NCBI RefSeq assembly: GCF_049860805.1
Contig: NZ_CP187555.1
Span: 5,022,001-5,086,000, forward strand
Origin: Parabacteroides sp900760525
GTDB lineage: Bacteria; Bacteroidota; Bacteroidia; Bacteroidales; Tannerellaceae
Direction: 5' to 3'
Length of the DNA: 64,000 nt
Positions 38,483-45,620 of this stretch are shown in pieces (position 1 is the first letter of the stretch; each line of letters begins with the position of its first letter). Made by a program: the position numbers and the translations under genes. Below the pieces are notes generated by a model that was not told where the DNA came from, made no database searches, and saw nothing but the letters and a program-made list of their open reading frames with translations.

Positions 38483-39520
38483 TCAGAAGTATTTGGTGAC
38501 GGAAGCCTGTTGGAAGCTGTGCATCTCGTTGATCATGCGGACTGCCGAGTCTACGATAGGATAGGCGCATACGGAGCCGGAACCTTCACCCAGGCGCAAG
38601 CCGAGGTTTAAGAGCGGCTTGGCTTGTAAGACATCCAATACCCGCTTGTGCCCGGCCTCGTCGCCGCAATGTCCGAATATACAGTAAGGGATCATTTCCG
38701 GATACAGGCGTGAAGCAGCCAGTACGCAATTTGTCATGATAAAGCCATCCACCAGAATAACCATCTTCAGTTCGGCCGCACGGAGCATGCCTCCCACAGC
38801 CATCACCATCTCGTAGCCTCCGAAATAGCGGATTACATCCTGCGGGCTGTTATCTCCTTTGTAATTCTCGAGCGCCCTCTTCAATACATTATATTTATGC
38901 TTGACCCCTTCGTTGTCCAAGCCGCTCCCGGCACCTACGCAATCGATCAAAGGTATTCCCGTCAGGCAAGTCATCCACATGCTCGACGCAGCGGTATTCC
39001 CAATCCCCATTTCTCCGAAACTGATCACGTTGCAACCCTCGTTGTGGCAATCCGTGACAATATCGGCTCCATATCGGATGGCCAGTTCCATCTCTTCCCA
39101 AGTCATCGCCGCCTCATGCAGGAAGTTGCGGGTTCCTTTCCGGATCTTGCGGTCGATCAGTTGCGGAATGGCAGGGAAGTCGAAATCCACGCCACCGTCC
39201 ACAATCTTGATTTCGAAACCGTGCTGGCGGGAAAGGAAGCAGACGCCCGCCCCTCCGTTCAGGAAGTTGTGAATCACCTGGCGCGTTACCTCTTTGGGAG
39301 ATTTACTGACACCTTCGTCGGCGATCCCGTGGTCGGACGCGTAAATGACGTTGACCGGATGATGAAGCGCCGGTGATACAGTTTGCTGGATCAGACCGAT
39401 CTGAAGTGCAATTTCTTCAAGCGTACCCAGTGATCCTTTGGGTTTCGTCAGATTATCGATTTTGTCCTGCAGGGCCTTGGTAATAGCGATGTCAGGTTCT
39501 TGAATGTTGAATGAGATCAT
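38483..39520 (-). CDS. cobT: Nicotinate-nucleotide:dimethylbenzimidazole phosphoribosyltransferase CobT
   Basis: 345 residues, normal length. Seen: KPKGSLGTLEEIALQIG, ASDHGIADEGVSKSPKEVT, FGEMGIGNTAASS (substrate pocket), GMLRAAEL and, near the end, LRLGEGSGSVCAYPIVDSA with the catalytic Glu. It makes alpha-ribazole 5'-phosphate from the lower ligand base. Cytoplasmic. 14 bp after cobU. Confidence 0.97.
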   Translation of the reverse strand: MISFNIQEPDIAITKALQDKIDNLTKPKGSLGTLEEIALQIGLIQQTVSPALHHPVNVIYASDHGIADEGVSKSPKEVTRQVIHNFLNGGAGVCFLSRQHGFEIKIVDGGVDFDFPAIPQLIDRKIRKGTRNFLHEAAMTWEEMELAIRYGADIVTDCHNEGCNVISFGEMGIGNTAASSMWMTCLTGIPLIDCVGAGSGLDNEGVKHKYNVLKRALENYKGDNSPQDVIRYFGGYEMVMAVGGMLRAAELKMVILVDGFIMTNCVLAASRLYPEMIPYCIFGHCGDEAGHKRVLDVLQAKPLLNLGLRLGEGSGSVCAYPIVDSAVRMINEMHSFQQASVTKYF

Positions 39521-39534
39521 TGTATAGTGTTTTA

Positions 39535-40050
39535 TTATTTTATTTTCATGGGAATACCGCTCACCATGAGGACAACTTCGTCGGCACGGGATGCGATATA
39601 TTGGTTAAGCCAACCTTGCAGGTCCGTGAACCGGCGTTGCACCGCGTCGGGAGAAACGCCGCCCAACCCGATTTCGTTCGTGACGAAAATCAGATAGGCA
39701 TCCTGCTCTGTAAATTTATTAAATTCTTCTTTTAACTCGGCCAAAGAGCGATTCGTATCGCCTTCATTGTCGAAGAAGAAGTTCGTGCCCCAGAGTGTGA
39801 CACAATCGATAACGACGACACGGCCATTCAGATCGTGACGGCTCAGGTATTTTTCTTCCTCGATATTCGTCCATTCCGGTCCCCGGTCGGCCTGGTGGCG
39901 GAGCACACGTTCGCGGAACTCGTCGTCCCAGACGCGGGATGTCGCCAGATAGACCGGATCAGCCGCCAGCGACAGGGCGAGTTTTTGCGCATATCCGCTT
40001 TTCCCGGAACGCTGGCCGCCTGTCACCAAAACGATATGCTTTCCTGCCAT
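39535..40050 (-). CDS. cobU: Bifunctional adenosylcobinamide kinase/guanylyltransferase CobU
   Basis: 171 residues from the ATG at 40050; the longer frame to 40170 overlaps the S4 gene and is rejected. P-loop GGQRSGKS (11-18), then YLATSRVWDDEFRERVLRHQADR with the guanylylated His, and IDCVTLWGTN. The enzyme activates adenosylcobinamide to its GDP form, the substrate of CobS. Lies 4 bp after the S4-domain gene. Confidence 0.95.
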   Translation of the reverse strand: MAGKHIVLVTGGQRSGKSGYAQKLALSLAADPVYLATSRVWDDEFRERVLRHQADRGPEWTNIEEEKYLSRHDLNGRVVVIDCVTLWGTNFFFDNEGDTNRSLAELKEEFNKFTEQDAYLIFVTNEIGLGGVSPDAVQRRFTDLQGWLNQYIASRADEVVLMVSGIPMKIK

Positions 40051-40054
40051 TGCC

Positions 40055-40660
40055 TTATTCTCCTTTCGGTTTATTGCGGGCGGCAGCGTGTTTTGCCTTG
40101 TTGAGCGGGTTGTTCTTGCTCGTCTTGCGCAAAGCAGCCGATTTGGGAGATGAAGCCAGGCGTTGTGCAACGGCCGACCGCCCTAACGATTTACCGAATT
40201 TGGGTCGTAGCGCTTCTTTCAGCAAATCTTTGTCGCCGGTTGACTTTTCCCCTTCCTTCCTGCTCTTTTCCCCATCGCGTGCGGCGTGGCGTGCGGCGGC
40301 ATATTTATTGTATTTTGCATATTTGCCGGGACGTAAACCTTTTGAACCGGCGGATGGAGAGGCCGTTTTCTTTTCGGAAGCCGTCGCAGCCGGAGACTTT
40401 TCTTTCTTCGCTTTTTTCTCCTGTTCACTGAATACCAGTTCCTGTGCTTTGCCTCGTGCGACAGGAGCATGTTCGGACGTATGTTTTCCTACTTTGATCC
40501 GGATGTCGTCCAACATGACGATATCGGCTTCGGTCACTTTCTGTCCGACATGAGGCAGGCTGCCGTTTACGGTGACGCGTCCTTCCTCGATGAATTTGTC
40601 CGCTTCCCTGCGGGAACAAAGGCCGGAATCACTGATGAGTTTATTTAATCTTACTTCCAT
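40055..40660 (-). CDS. S4 RNA-binding domain protein with long basic tail
   Basis: 201 residues. Residues 1-60 form an S4 domain like that opening RluB/RsuA pseudouridine synthases (MEVRLNKLISDSGLCSRREADKFIEEGRVTVNG). No catalytic pseudouridine synthase domain follows; instead about 140 residues of low complexity rich in Lys, Ala, Ser and Arg (EQEKKAKKEKSPAATASEKK; ending NKAKHAAARNKPKGE). It probably binds RNA or ribosomes through both parts. Its place inside the cob operon, with spacers of 15 and 4 bp, is odd because no link to cobalamin is known. It could be a decayed synthase, but the frame is intact. Confidence 0.8.
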   Translation of the reverse strand: MEVRLNKLISDSGLCSRREADKFIEEGRVTVNGSLPHVGQKVTEADIVMLDDIRIKVGKHTSEHAPVARGKAQELVFSEQEKKAKKEKSPAATASEKKTASPSAGSKGLRPGKYAKYNKYAAARHAARDGEKSRKEGEKSTGDKDLLKEALRPKFGKSLGRSAVAQRLASSPKSAALRKTSKNNPLNKAKHAAARNKPKGE

Positions 40661-40675
40661 TCTGTACGTATTTAT

Positions 40676-41629
40676 TTAGTGGATAATCATTGATGCTAAA
40701 CAAACAATAAGCCCCATGGCAAGTTCGGCGTTACCGTTTGTTTTGATAGCAATTAACATGTCTTCAGTGGTAAAGGTCCGTTCGTTAGTCCCGATATAGG
40801 GTTTTTCCACCGGCTTCCCGAAATAGTCGTGGGTTCCCCCGAAACGGCAGTTCAGTATCGCGGCAAGGGCGGCTTCCGGATAGCCGGAGTTCGGGCTGGC
40901 ATGAGCCGGTCCGAAACGTTTTACAAAATCCATTTTATTCAGGTTGCCTGAGACAGCCAGCATCAGCCAGGCGGTCAACCGGGCGGGAATATAATTGGCC
41001 AGGTCGTCGAGCCGTGCTGCAATCTGCCCGAACTCGAAATAACGTTCGTTCTTATAGCCGATCATCGAGTCGAGCGTGTTCACCATTTTATAAGCCATCA
41101 TGCCGGGAAGACCGAGCAAGGCGAACCAAAACATGGGAGCAATCACCCCGTCGCTCAGGTTCTCCGCAAGCGTTTCCAGCGCGGCAGCCCGTATCTCTTG
41201 CGGGGAAAGGCGGGAGGTGTCGCGACCTACGATCCGTCCGACCTGCCGGCGTCCCTCTTCCGTGCTGCGGTCGACTGCCTCGAAAACCGCTTTCACTTCT
41301 TTGATCAGCGTTTTCCCCGCCAGGCAATAAAAGACCCCTATCCCGACCAGGACTGAAGCGAGGGACGGATAGAGGTTTCCGGCAAGCGCCAGTATCCGCT
41401 CGCAGAGCAAATAGGTTCCGGCCACCAGCACGAGCGCCATGACGCCGCCTTTGACAGCCCGGTCATTCCCTTTGTTGAGCGTCTTTTCGCCCAACGAAAT
41501 CACTTTGCCGAAGGCCACAACCGGATGCGGCCACCCTTCGGGATCGCCCAACAGACGGTCTGCCAACCATCCGCCTAAGAACGGGATGGCCTTTGCCATA
41601 TAAAATGATTGATGAAGCCAGTAATACAT
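40676..41629 (-). CDS. cbiB: Adenosylcobinamide-phosphate synthase CbiB (CobD)
   Basis: 317 residues, inner-membrane protein with about five helices. Motifs: LLGDPEGWPHPVVAFG (about 25-40), ETLAENLSDGVIAPMFWF, MVNTLDSMIGYKNERY, and AHASPNSGYPEAALA. It attaches the aminopropanol arm to adenosylcobyric acid. First gene of the cob operon; the start at 41629 could also be the second Met at 41599. No cobalamin riboswitch is visible in the 300 bp upstream. Confidence 0.95.
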   Translation of the reverse strand: MYYWLHQSFYMAKAIPFLGGWLADRLLGDPEGWPHPVVAFGKVISLGEKTLNKGNDRAVKGGVMALVLVAGTYLLCERILALAGNLYPSLASVLVGIGVFYCLAGKTLIKEVKAVFEAVDRSTEEGRRQVGRIVGRDTSRLSPQEIRAAALETLAENLSDGVIAPMFWFALLGLPGMMAYKMVNTLDSMIGYKNERYFEFGQIAARLDDLANYIPARLTAWLMLAVSGNLNKMDFVKRFGPAHASPNSGYPEAALAAILNCRFGGTHDYFGKPVEKPYIGTNERTFTTEDMLIAIKTNGNAELAMGLIVCLASMIIH

Positions 41630-41761
41630 AATAGCTACAAAGGTAAAAATATAATTCCATAACTGGAATCCATTGCTTATATTCCTGATGATTTATCGGG
41701 GTGAAATCGTAATCGGAACTGCATGTAGCGGTAATTTTGCCTGCATGTAAATTGTTCTTGT

Positions 41762-41845
41762 CGTTGTCGTGTATATTTTCGGCGACGTCGAATATATCTT
41801 TGACGACGACGAATATATTTTTGACGTCGTCGAAAACAGATTTTG
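41762..41845. repeat. Four tandem 21-bp repeats between divergent genes
   Basis: Units at 41762, 41783, 41804 and 41825, each starting CG(T/A)(C/T)G and containing GAATATAT-TTTGA-like sequence; units 2 and 3 are the closest pair. GACGTC and GACGAC steps make the array locally palindromic. Confidence 0.7.
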
Positions 41846-41898
41846 TCGTGAACAAATTAGAATTTGATGCAGTTCGCGTTGGAAAGATAATGATTTTT

Positions 41899-41929
41899 TT
41901 TGGTAATCCGGACAAAAGATTTATCTTTG
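41899..41929 (+). promoter_or_regulatory. Promoter very close to the start codon at 41934
   Basis: TTTG 41899-41902, 19-bp spacer, TATCTTTG 41922-41929. Transcription would begin at or within a few bases of the ATG, so the mRNA may be leaderless. Confidence 0.65.
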
Positions 41930-41933
41930 TTGT

Positions 41934-42959
41934 ATGCTTAGAATCGTAACACATATTGAACGTTTGCTTCTGGTGCATGACTGTGTCATCGTACCGAAGT
42001 TCGGAGGTTTTGTCCTGCAGGCGGTTCCGGCCGTGCAGCATGTGGAAGAACATACGTTTCGCCCTTTGCGGAAAGAGATCAGCTTCAATATGACACTGCA
42101 GCATAACGACGGGCTTTTGCCTGAATCGTATATGCAGATGCACGCGGTGGGCTATCGCCAGGCACAGTTGATGCTGGAAGAAGATGTGGAGGATATGAAG
42201 AATACCCTGCAACAGTACGGAAAGCTGTCGCTCGGAATGTTAGGTTCGTTCAGCATAGGAGAAGAGGGGCAGATGATTTTCCATCCGGGCGAAACCGACC
42301 TGTTCAGCGTCGGTTCGTATGGCTTACCCGTTTTCCATTTTCCGGCTCTTGCGCCGTTGCAGGTGCAACGGGAAGAAGTGGCTCTTCTCACATCCAAAAA
42401 AGAAAAGAAAGATACGTTTTATATTCCGGTCAGCCGCAGGCTGGTCCGTACGGCTATGGCTTCGGCCGCCGCAATAGCGTTGTTCCTGCTGGTTTCCACT
42501 CCGGTGAAAGATGTCAATCAGGATGCCTATACGGCAAGCTTTGTCCCGGCCGGGATGGTTGTCCAAAAGCCGGTTCTCTCCGAAACGGTTTCGCCAGACA
42601 GCATTGTGGCGGAGGCGGATACGAAGCAGGAGGCATCGGAAGAGGTGATCGCGCGTGAAGTGAAGAAAGTCGCGCCCGCCCCGGTGCCGGAAAAGAAAGC
42701 GGTTGCGCCTAAACCCGCAGCAGTCCAGCCTAAAATGTATCATATCGTAATTGCCAGTTTCCCTTCCGAATCGCAGGCGGACGAATTTATTGCCGGTGTG
42801 GACCGTAACGAGTGCAAGCATGTCAGCAAGGTGGTCCGTGACGGGAAGTACCGTATCTACGCGGATAAATTCAATAATCGCGAGGCTGCGGAATCTTATA
42901 TGGCGACTCTCCGTTCCAATCCGAAATATAAGGACGCGTGGTTGTTTATCAGCCGCTGA
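41934..42959 (+). CDS. HU-CCDC81 and SPOR domain membrane protein
   Basis: 341 residues. Residues 1-125 form two small HU-like domains of the bacterial CCDC81 type (MLRIVTHIERLLLVHDCVIVPKFGGFV... LSLGMLGSFSIGEEGQMIFHPG). A single membrane helix lies at about 172-190 (MASAAAIALFLLVSTP), then a Pro/Ala/Lys-rich linker and a C-terminal SPOR domain (about 266-341, MYHIVIASFPSESQADEF) that binds denuded peptidoglycan at division sites. The arrangement puts HU-like domains in the cytoplasm and SPOR in the periplasm, suggesting a bridge between cytoplasm and septal wall; exact function is not known. Confidence 0.88.
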   Translation: MLRIVTHIERLLLVHDCVIVPKFGGFVLQAVPAVQHVEEHTFRPLRKEISFNMTLQHNDGLLPESYMQMHAVGYRQAQLMLEEDVEDMKNTLQQYGKLSLGMLGSFSIGEEGQMIFHPGETDLFSVGSYGLPVFHFPALAPLQVQREEVALLTSKKEKKDTFYIPVSRRLVRTAMASAAAIALFLLVSTPVKDVNQDAYTASFVPAGMVVQKPVLSETVSPDSIVAEADTKQEASEEVIAREVKKVAPAPVPEKKAVAPKPAAVQPKMYHIVIASFPSESQADEFIAGVDRNECKHVSKVVRDGKYRIYADKFNNREAAESYMATLRSNPKYKDAWLFISR

Positions 42960-42983
42960 TTCTATCCTGCTTATATAAAAAAG

Positions 42984-43028
42984 AAATATCCTTCGGATGA
43001 AAAAGTTCTTTTCTACCGAAGGATATTT
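42984..43028. terminator. Bidirectional terminator
   Basis: AAATATCCTTCGG pairs with CCGAAGGATATTT (13 bp) between convergent genes, with A/T tracts on both sides. Confidence 0.85.
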
Positions 43029-43065
43029 AAAAAACGTCCGGACAGGTTTTCGTTATTATTGTTTT

Positions 43066-43272
43066 CTACTCTTTATTTTCTTCTTCAGATTTTGGTTTCC
43101 GTTTCTTTTTGAGCCGGCCCGCCTTGCGTAAGGCTTGATCCAAGATGTATTGTATCTGGCCGTTTGTGCTCCGGAACTCGTCAGCAGCCCAGGCTTCGAT
43201 CGCTTCCATCATTTCAGCGTCTACACGCAATATGAAACTCTTGGTTGCATTTCCATTTTCCTTTTTGGCCAT
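43066..43272 (-). CDS. Ribbon-helix-helix (Arc-like) DNA-binding protein
   Basis: 68 residues. KSFILRVDAEMMEAIEAWAADEFRSTNGQIQYILDQAL fits the Arc/MetJ ribbon-helix-helix fold: a beta-strand of alternating residues (KSFILRV) followed by two helices with the S/T-N-G turn between. The tail is basic (KKKRKPKSEEE). Likely a small homodimeric DNA-binding protein in the cytoplasm; its targets are not indicated by the context. No toxin gene lies next to it, so I do not call it an antitoxin. Confidence 0.8.
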   Translation of the reverse strand: MAKKENGNATKSFILRVDAEMMEAIEAWAADEFRSTNGQIQYILDQALRKAGRLKKKRKPKSEEENKE

Positions 43273-43504
43273 ATTTAGTATTACTATATTAAATTACTGA
43301 TATAAAGCACCTGTATTGACTACAGATTGCGCGGATATCCAAGTTCAGGATACGCAGTGTAAGCTTTCATAATGATTTTTATTTGATATTATTTTGATAT
43401 CACAAAGTAAAGCAAAGTTCCGGACTTCAGCAAATAAATTATGAACTTTTTATGAGCAGATATATAAAATATTCTATAGCTTTGTCTACTCAAAAATAAC
43501 ACGA

Positions 43505-45508
43505 TTGGAATTTCAGTTAGATACAGATAATAAGGAGTTTCAGGATGCCCTGCAACTGATCACTCATACGCGCCAGTCCGTCTTCCTGACCGGGAAGGCC
43601 GGAACGGGTAAATCCACGTTCCTGAAATACATCTGCGCCCATACGAAAAAGAAATATGTCGTATTGGCACCGACAGGGATCGCGGCGATTAATGCGGAAG
43701 GGGTGACGCTTCATTCTTTTTTCAAGTTGCCCTTTCGCCCGATGTTGCCCGATGACCCGGATCTGAGCCTGAAGAACGGCCGGATCTTCGAGTTCTTCAA
43801 ATACAGGAAAGAGCACCGGAAGTTGATCTCGAAAGTGGAACTGATTATTATCGATGAGATTTCGATGGTGCGGGCGGATATCATAGATTGTGTCGACCGC
43901 ATCTTGCGTGTTTTTTCGGGTAATATGCGTTTGCCGTTCGGAGGAAAGCAGTTGTTGTTTGTCGGCGACGTTTTCCAGTTGGAGCCGGTTGTCCCTTCCG
44001 ACCAGAAAGAAATATTAAGGCTTTTCTATGCCAGTCCGTTTTTCTTTTCGGCCCGTGTCTTCAAGGATATAAACCTGGTCCCGATCGAATTGCAGAAAGT
44101 GTACCGGCAGACAGATCCGGTGTTTATCAATATCCTGGACCGCATCCGTAACAATGCTGCCCGTAAACAGGAGTTGGACACTCTGAATGCCCGCTATTTT
44201 CCGGATTTTACCCCTCGCAACGAGGATATGTACATTACGCTCGCCACCCGGCGCGACCAGGTGGATTTTATCAACGAGCGGAAACTGGCGGAATTGCCCG
44301 GCGATGAGTTTGTTTCCCGCGGCAAGATCGAAGGCGATTTTCCCGAATCGTCATTGCCTACGCAACTGAACCTGTCTATCAAGGAACAGGCCCAGGTTAT
44401 CTTTATTGATAACGACCGCGATCGCCGTTGGGTAAACGGTACGATCGGCATGGTTTCGGGGATCGACGAAAGCGGGAATATTTATGTCTTGCTCGAAGAT
44501 GGGCGCGAATATCTGGTCGAACCGACTTCCTGGCGTAACTATAAATATAAGTATAACGAAAAGGAGAAAAAGGTGGAAGAGGAGATTGTCGGTACTTTCG
44601 AACAATTGCCGATCCGCCTTGCCTGGGCGATCACTGTGCATAAGAGCCAAGGGTTGACCTTTAGCCGTGTCGTTGTGGACCTGACGGGTGGTGTTTTTGC
44701 CGGTGGACAGACATATGTCGCTTTAAGCCGCTGCACATCTCTGGAGGGTTTGGTCTTGAAAAGCCGGATTTCTCCGCACGACATCTTTGTGCGGAAAGAA
44801 ATTGTCCAGTTCAGCCAAATCTTTAATGACCAGCAACTGATCGAAAAGAGTTTGCGCGAAAGTGAAGCGGAATTGTTGTATGCACGCGCTACGTACAGTT
44901 TTAAAGCCGGGAATGTGAAAGATACGGTCGAGGCCTTTGCCGCCGCCGTCAGCAAGCGCAACGAACTGGAAAAACCGGAGGTGCAACGGTTGCTCCGTAT
45001 GAAATTGCAAACGATGAATAGCCAACGGGCACAAATCAAGAAACTCCGGGAGGAGATACATGCCCAGCGGGAGATTCAGAAAGAATATGCCCACGAATAT
45101 TATTTGATGGGAAACGAGTGTATAACGAAAGCCCATGATCCGAATGCGGCTATCCGTTCTTTCGATAAGGCGCTCAGGCTTTATCCCGAATTTGTGGATG
45201 CCTGGGTGCGTAAAGGGGTGACTCTTCTCGATCTGGGTGACGGTTTCCAGGCGGTTACTTGCCTGAACGAGGCCGTGCGCCTGAACCCGAAATCGTTTAA
45301 AGCGCGTTATAATCGTGGTAAATCTTATCTTCAACTGAAATATTATGACGAGGCTGTTTCTGACTTTATGAAAGCTGTCGACCTGAAACCCAAGCATGCC
45401 GCAGCCCATGAATATCTTGCTGAAGCATTCCTGCATACAGGGGAGGAGGAACTGGCACGCCAGCATCAGGATATTGCCGACGAGCTCCGCAATGGGAACG
45501 GTAGTTGA
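43505..45508 (+). CDS. Pif1-like helicase with C-terminal TPR domain
   Basis: 667 residues from a TTG start at 43505 (no ATG in a useful place; a TAGCTTTG minus-7 box lies at 43477). Superfamily 1B helicase core: FLTGKAGTGKSTFLKYI (Walker A 30-37), VVLAPTGIAAINAEG (Ia), IIIDEISMVRAD (Walker B, D117/E118), FVGDVFQLEPVV (III) and VHKSQGLTFSRVVVDL (V), with YVALSRC (VI). From about residue 450 the protein is helical and ends in TPR-like repeats (DPNAAIRSFDKALRLYPEFVDAWVRKG, FKARYNRGKSYLQL). It is a DNA or RNA 5'-3' helicase; the TPRs suggest it docks to a partner. Confidence 0.9.
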   Translation: MEFQLDTDNKEFQDALQLITHTRQSVFLTGKAGTGKSTFLKYICAHTKKKYVVLAPTGIAAINAEGVTLHSFFKLPFRPMLPDDPDLSLKNGRIFEFFKYRKEHRKLISKVELIIIDEISMVRADIIDCVDRILRVFSGNMRLPFGGKQLLFVGDVFQLEPVVPSDQKEILRLFYASPFFFSARVFKDINLVPIELQKVYRQTDPVFINILDRIRNNAARKQELDTLNARYFPDFTPRNEDMYITLATRRDQVDFINERKLAELPGDEFVSRGKIEGDFPESSLPTQLNLSIKEQAQVIFIDNDRDRRWVNGTIGMVSGIDESGNIYVLLEDGREYLVEPTSWRNYKYKYNEKEKKVEEEIVGTFEQLPIRLAWAITVHKSQGLTFSRVVVDLTGGVFAGGQTYVALSRCTSLEGLVLKSRISPHDIFVRKEIVQFSQIFNDQQLIEKSLRESEAELLYARATYSFKAGNVKDTVEAFAAAVSKRNELEKPEVQRLLRMKLQTMNSQRAQIKKLREEIHAQREIQKEYAHEYYLMGNECITKAHDPNAAIRSFDKALRLYPEFVDAWVRKGVTLLDLGDGFQAVTCLNEAVRLNPKSFKARYNRGKSYLQLKYYDEAVSDFMKAVDLKPKHAAAHEYLAEAFLHTGEEELARQHQDIADELRNGNGS

Positions 45509-45562
45509 TGTAATGTCGTTAATTTTATACAGAAATATAATAAAAACCTGATTATAAGGTTG

Positions 45563-45570
45563 TATATTTG
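45563..45570 (+). promoter_or_regulatory. Minus-7 box for the TonB receptor gene
   Basis: TATATTTG about 50 bp before the start codon; no clear TTTG upstream. Confidence 0.4.
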
Positions 45571-45620
45571 CAGTGTAATGTTAAATATTGTAGAGGGTAT
45601 TCATTTAAACAAATTTCTGT

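Larger units (their letters stand above)
41630..41933. other. Divergent intergenic region between cbiB and the HU/SPOR gene
   Basis: 304 bp with the 21-bp repeat array (41762-41845) and a plus-strand promoter at 41899-41929. I looked for B12-box motifs of a cobalamin riboswitch on the minus strand and found none. Confidence 0.5.

Noticed and set aside
40051..40170. Longer N-terminus of CobU
   Set aside because: It overlaps the S4-domain gene; the P-loop should lie near the N-terminus, which the ATG at 40050 gives.
41630..41933. Cobalamin riboswitch ahead of cbiB
   Set aside because: No B12-box or conserved core motif was found by eye; a covariance search would settle it.
41463..42212. Minus-strand ORF of 249 codons across the cbiB/HU-SPOR junction
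   Set aside because: It runs antisense to the SPOR gene and through the 21-bp repeats; its sequence is an echo of them and of cbiB in another frame.
43066..43272. Antitoxin of a toxin-antitoxin pair
   Set aside because: The ribbon-helix-helix gene has no adjacent toxin-like gene; its neighbours are a SPOR protein and a helicase.
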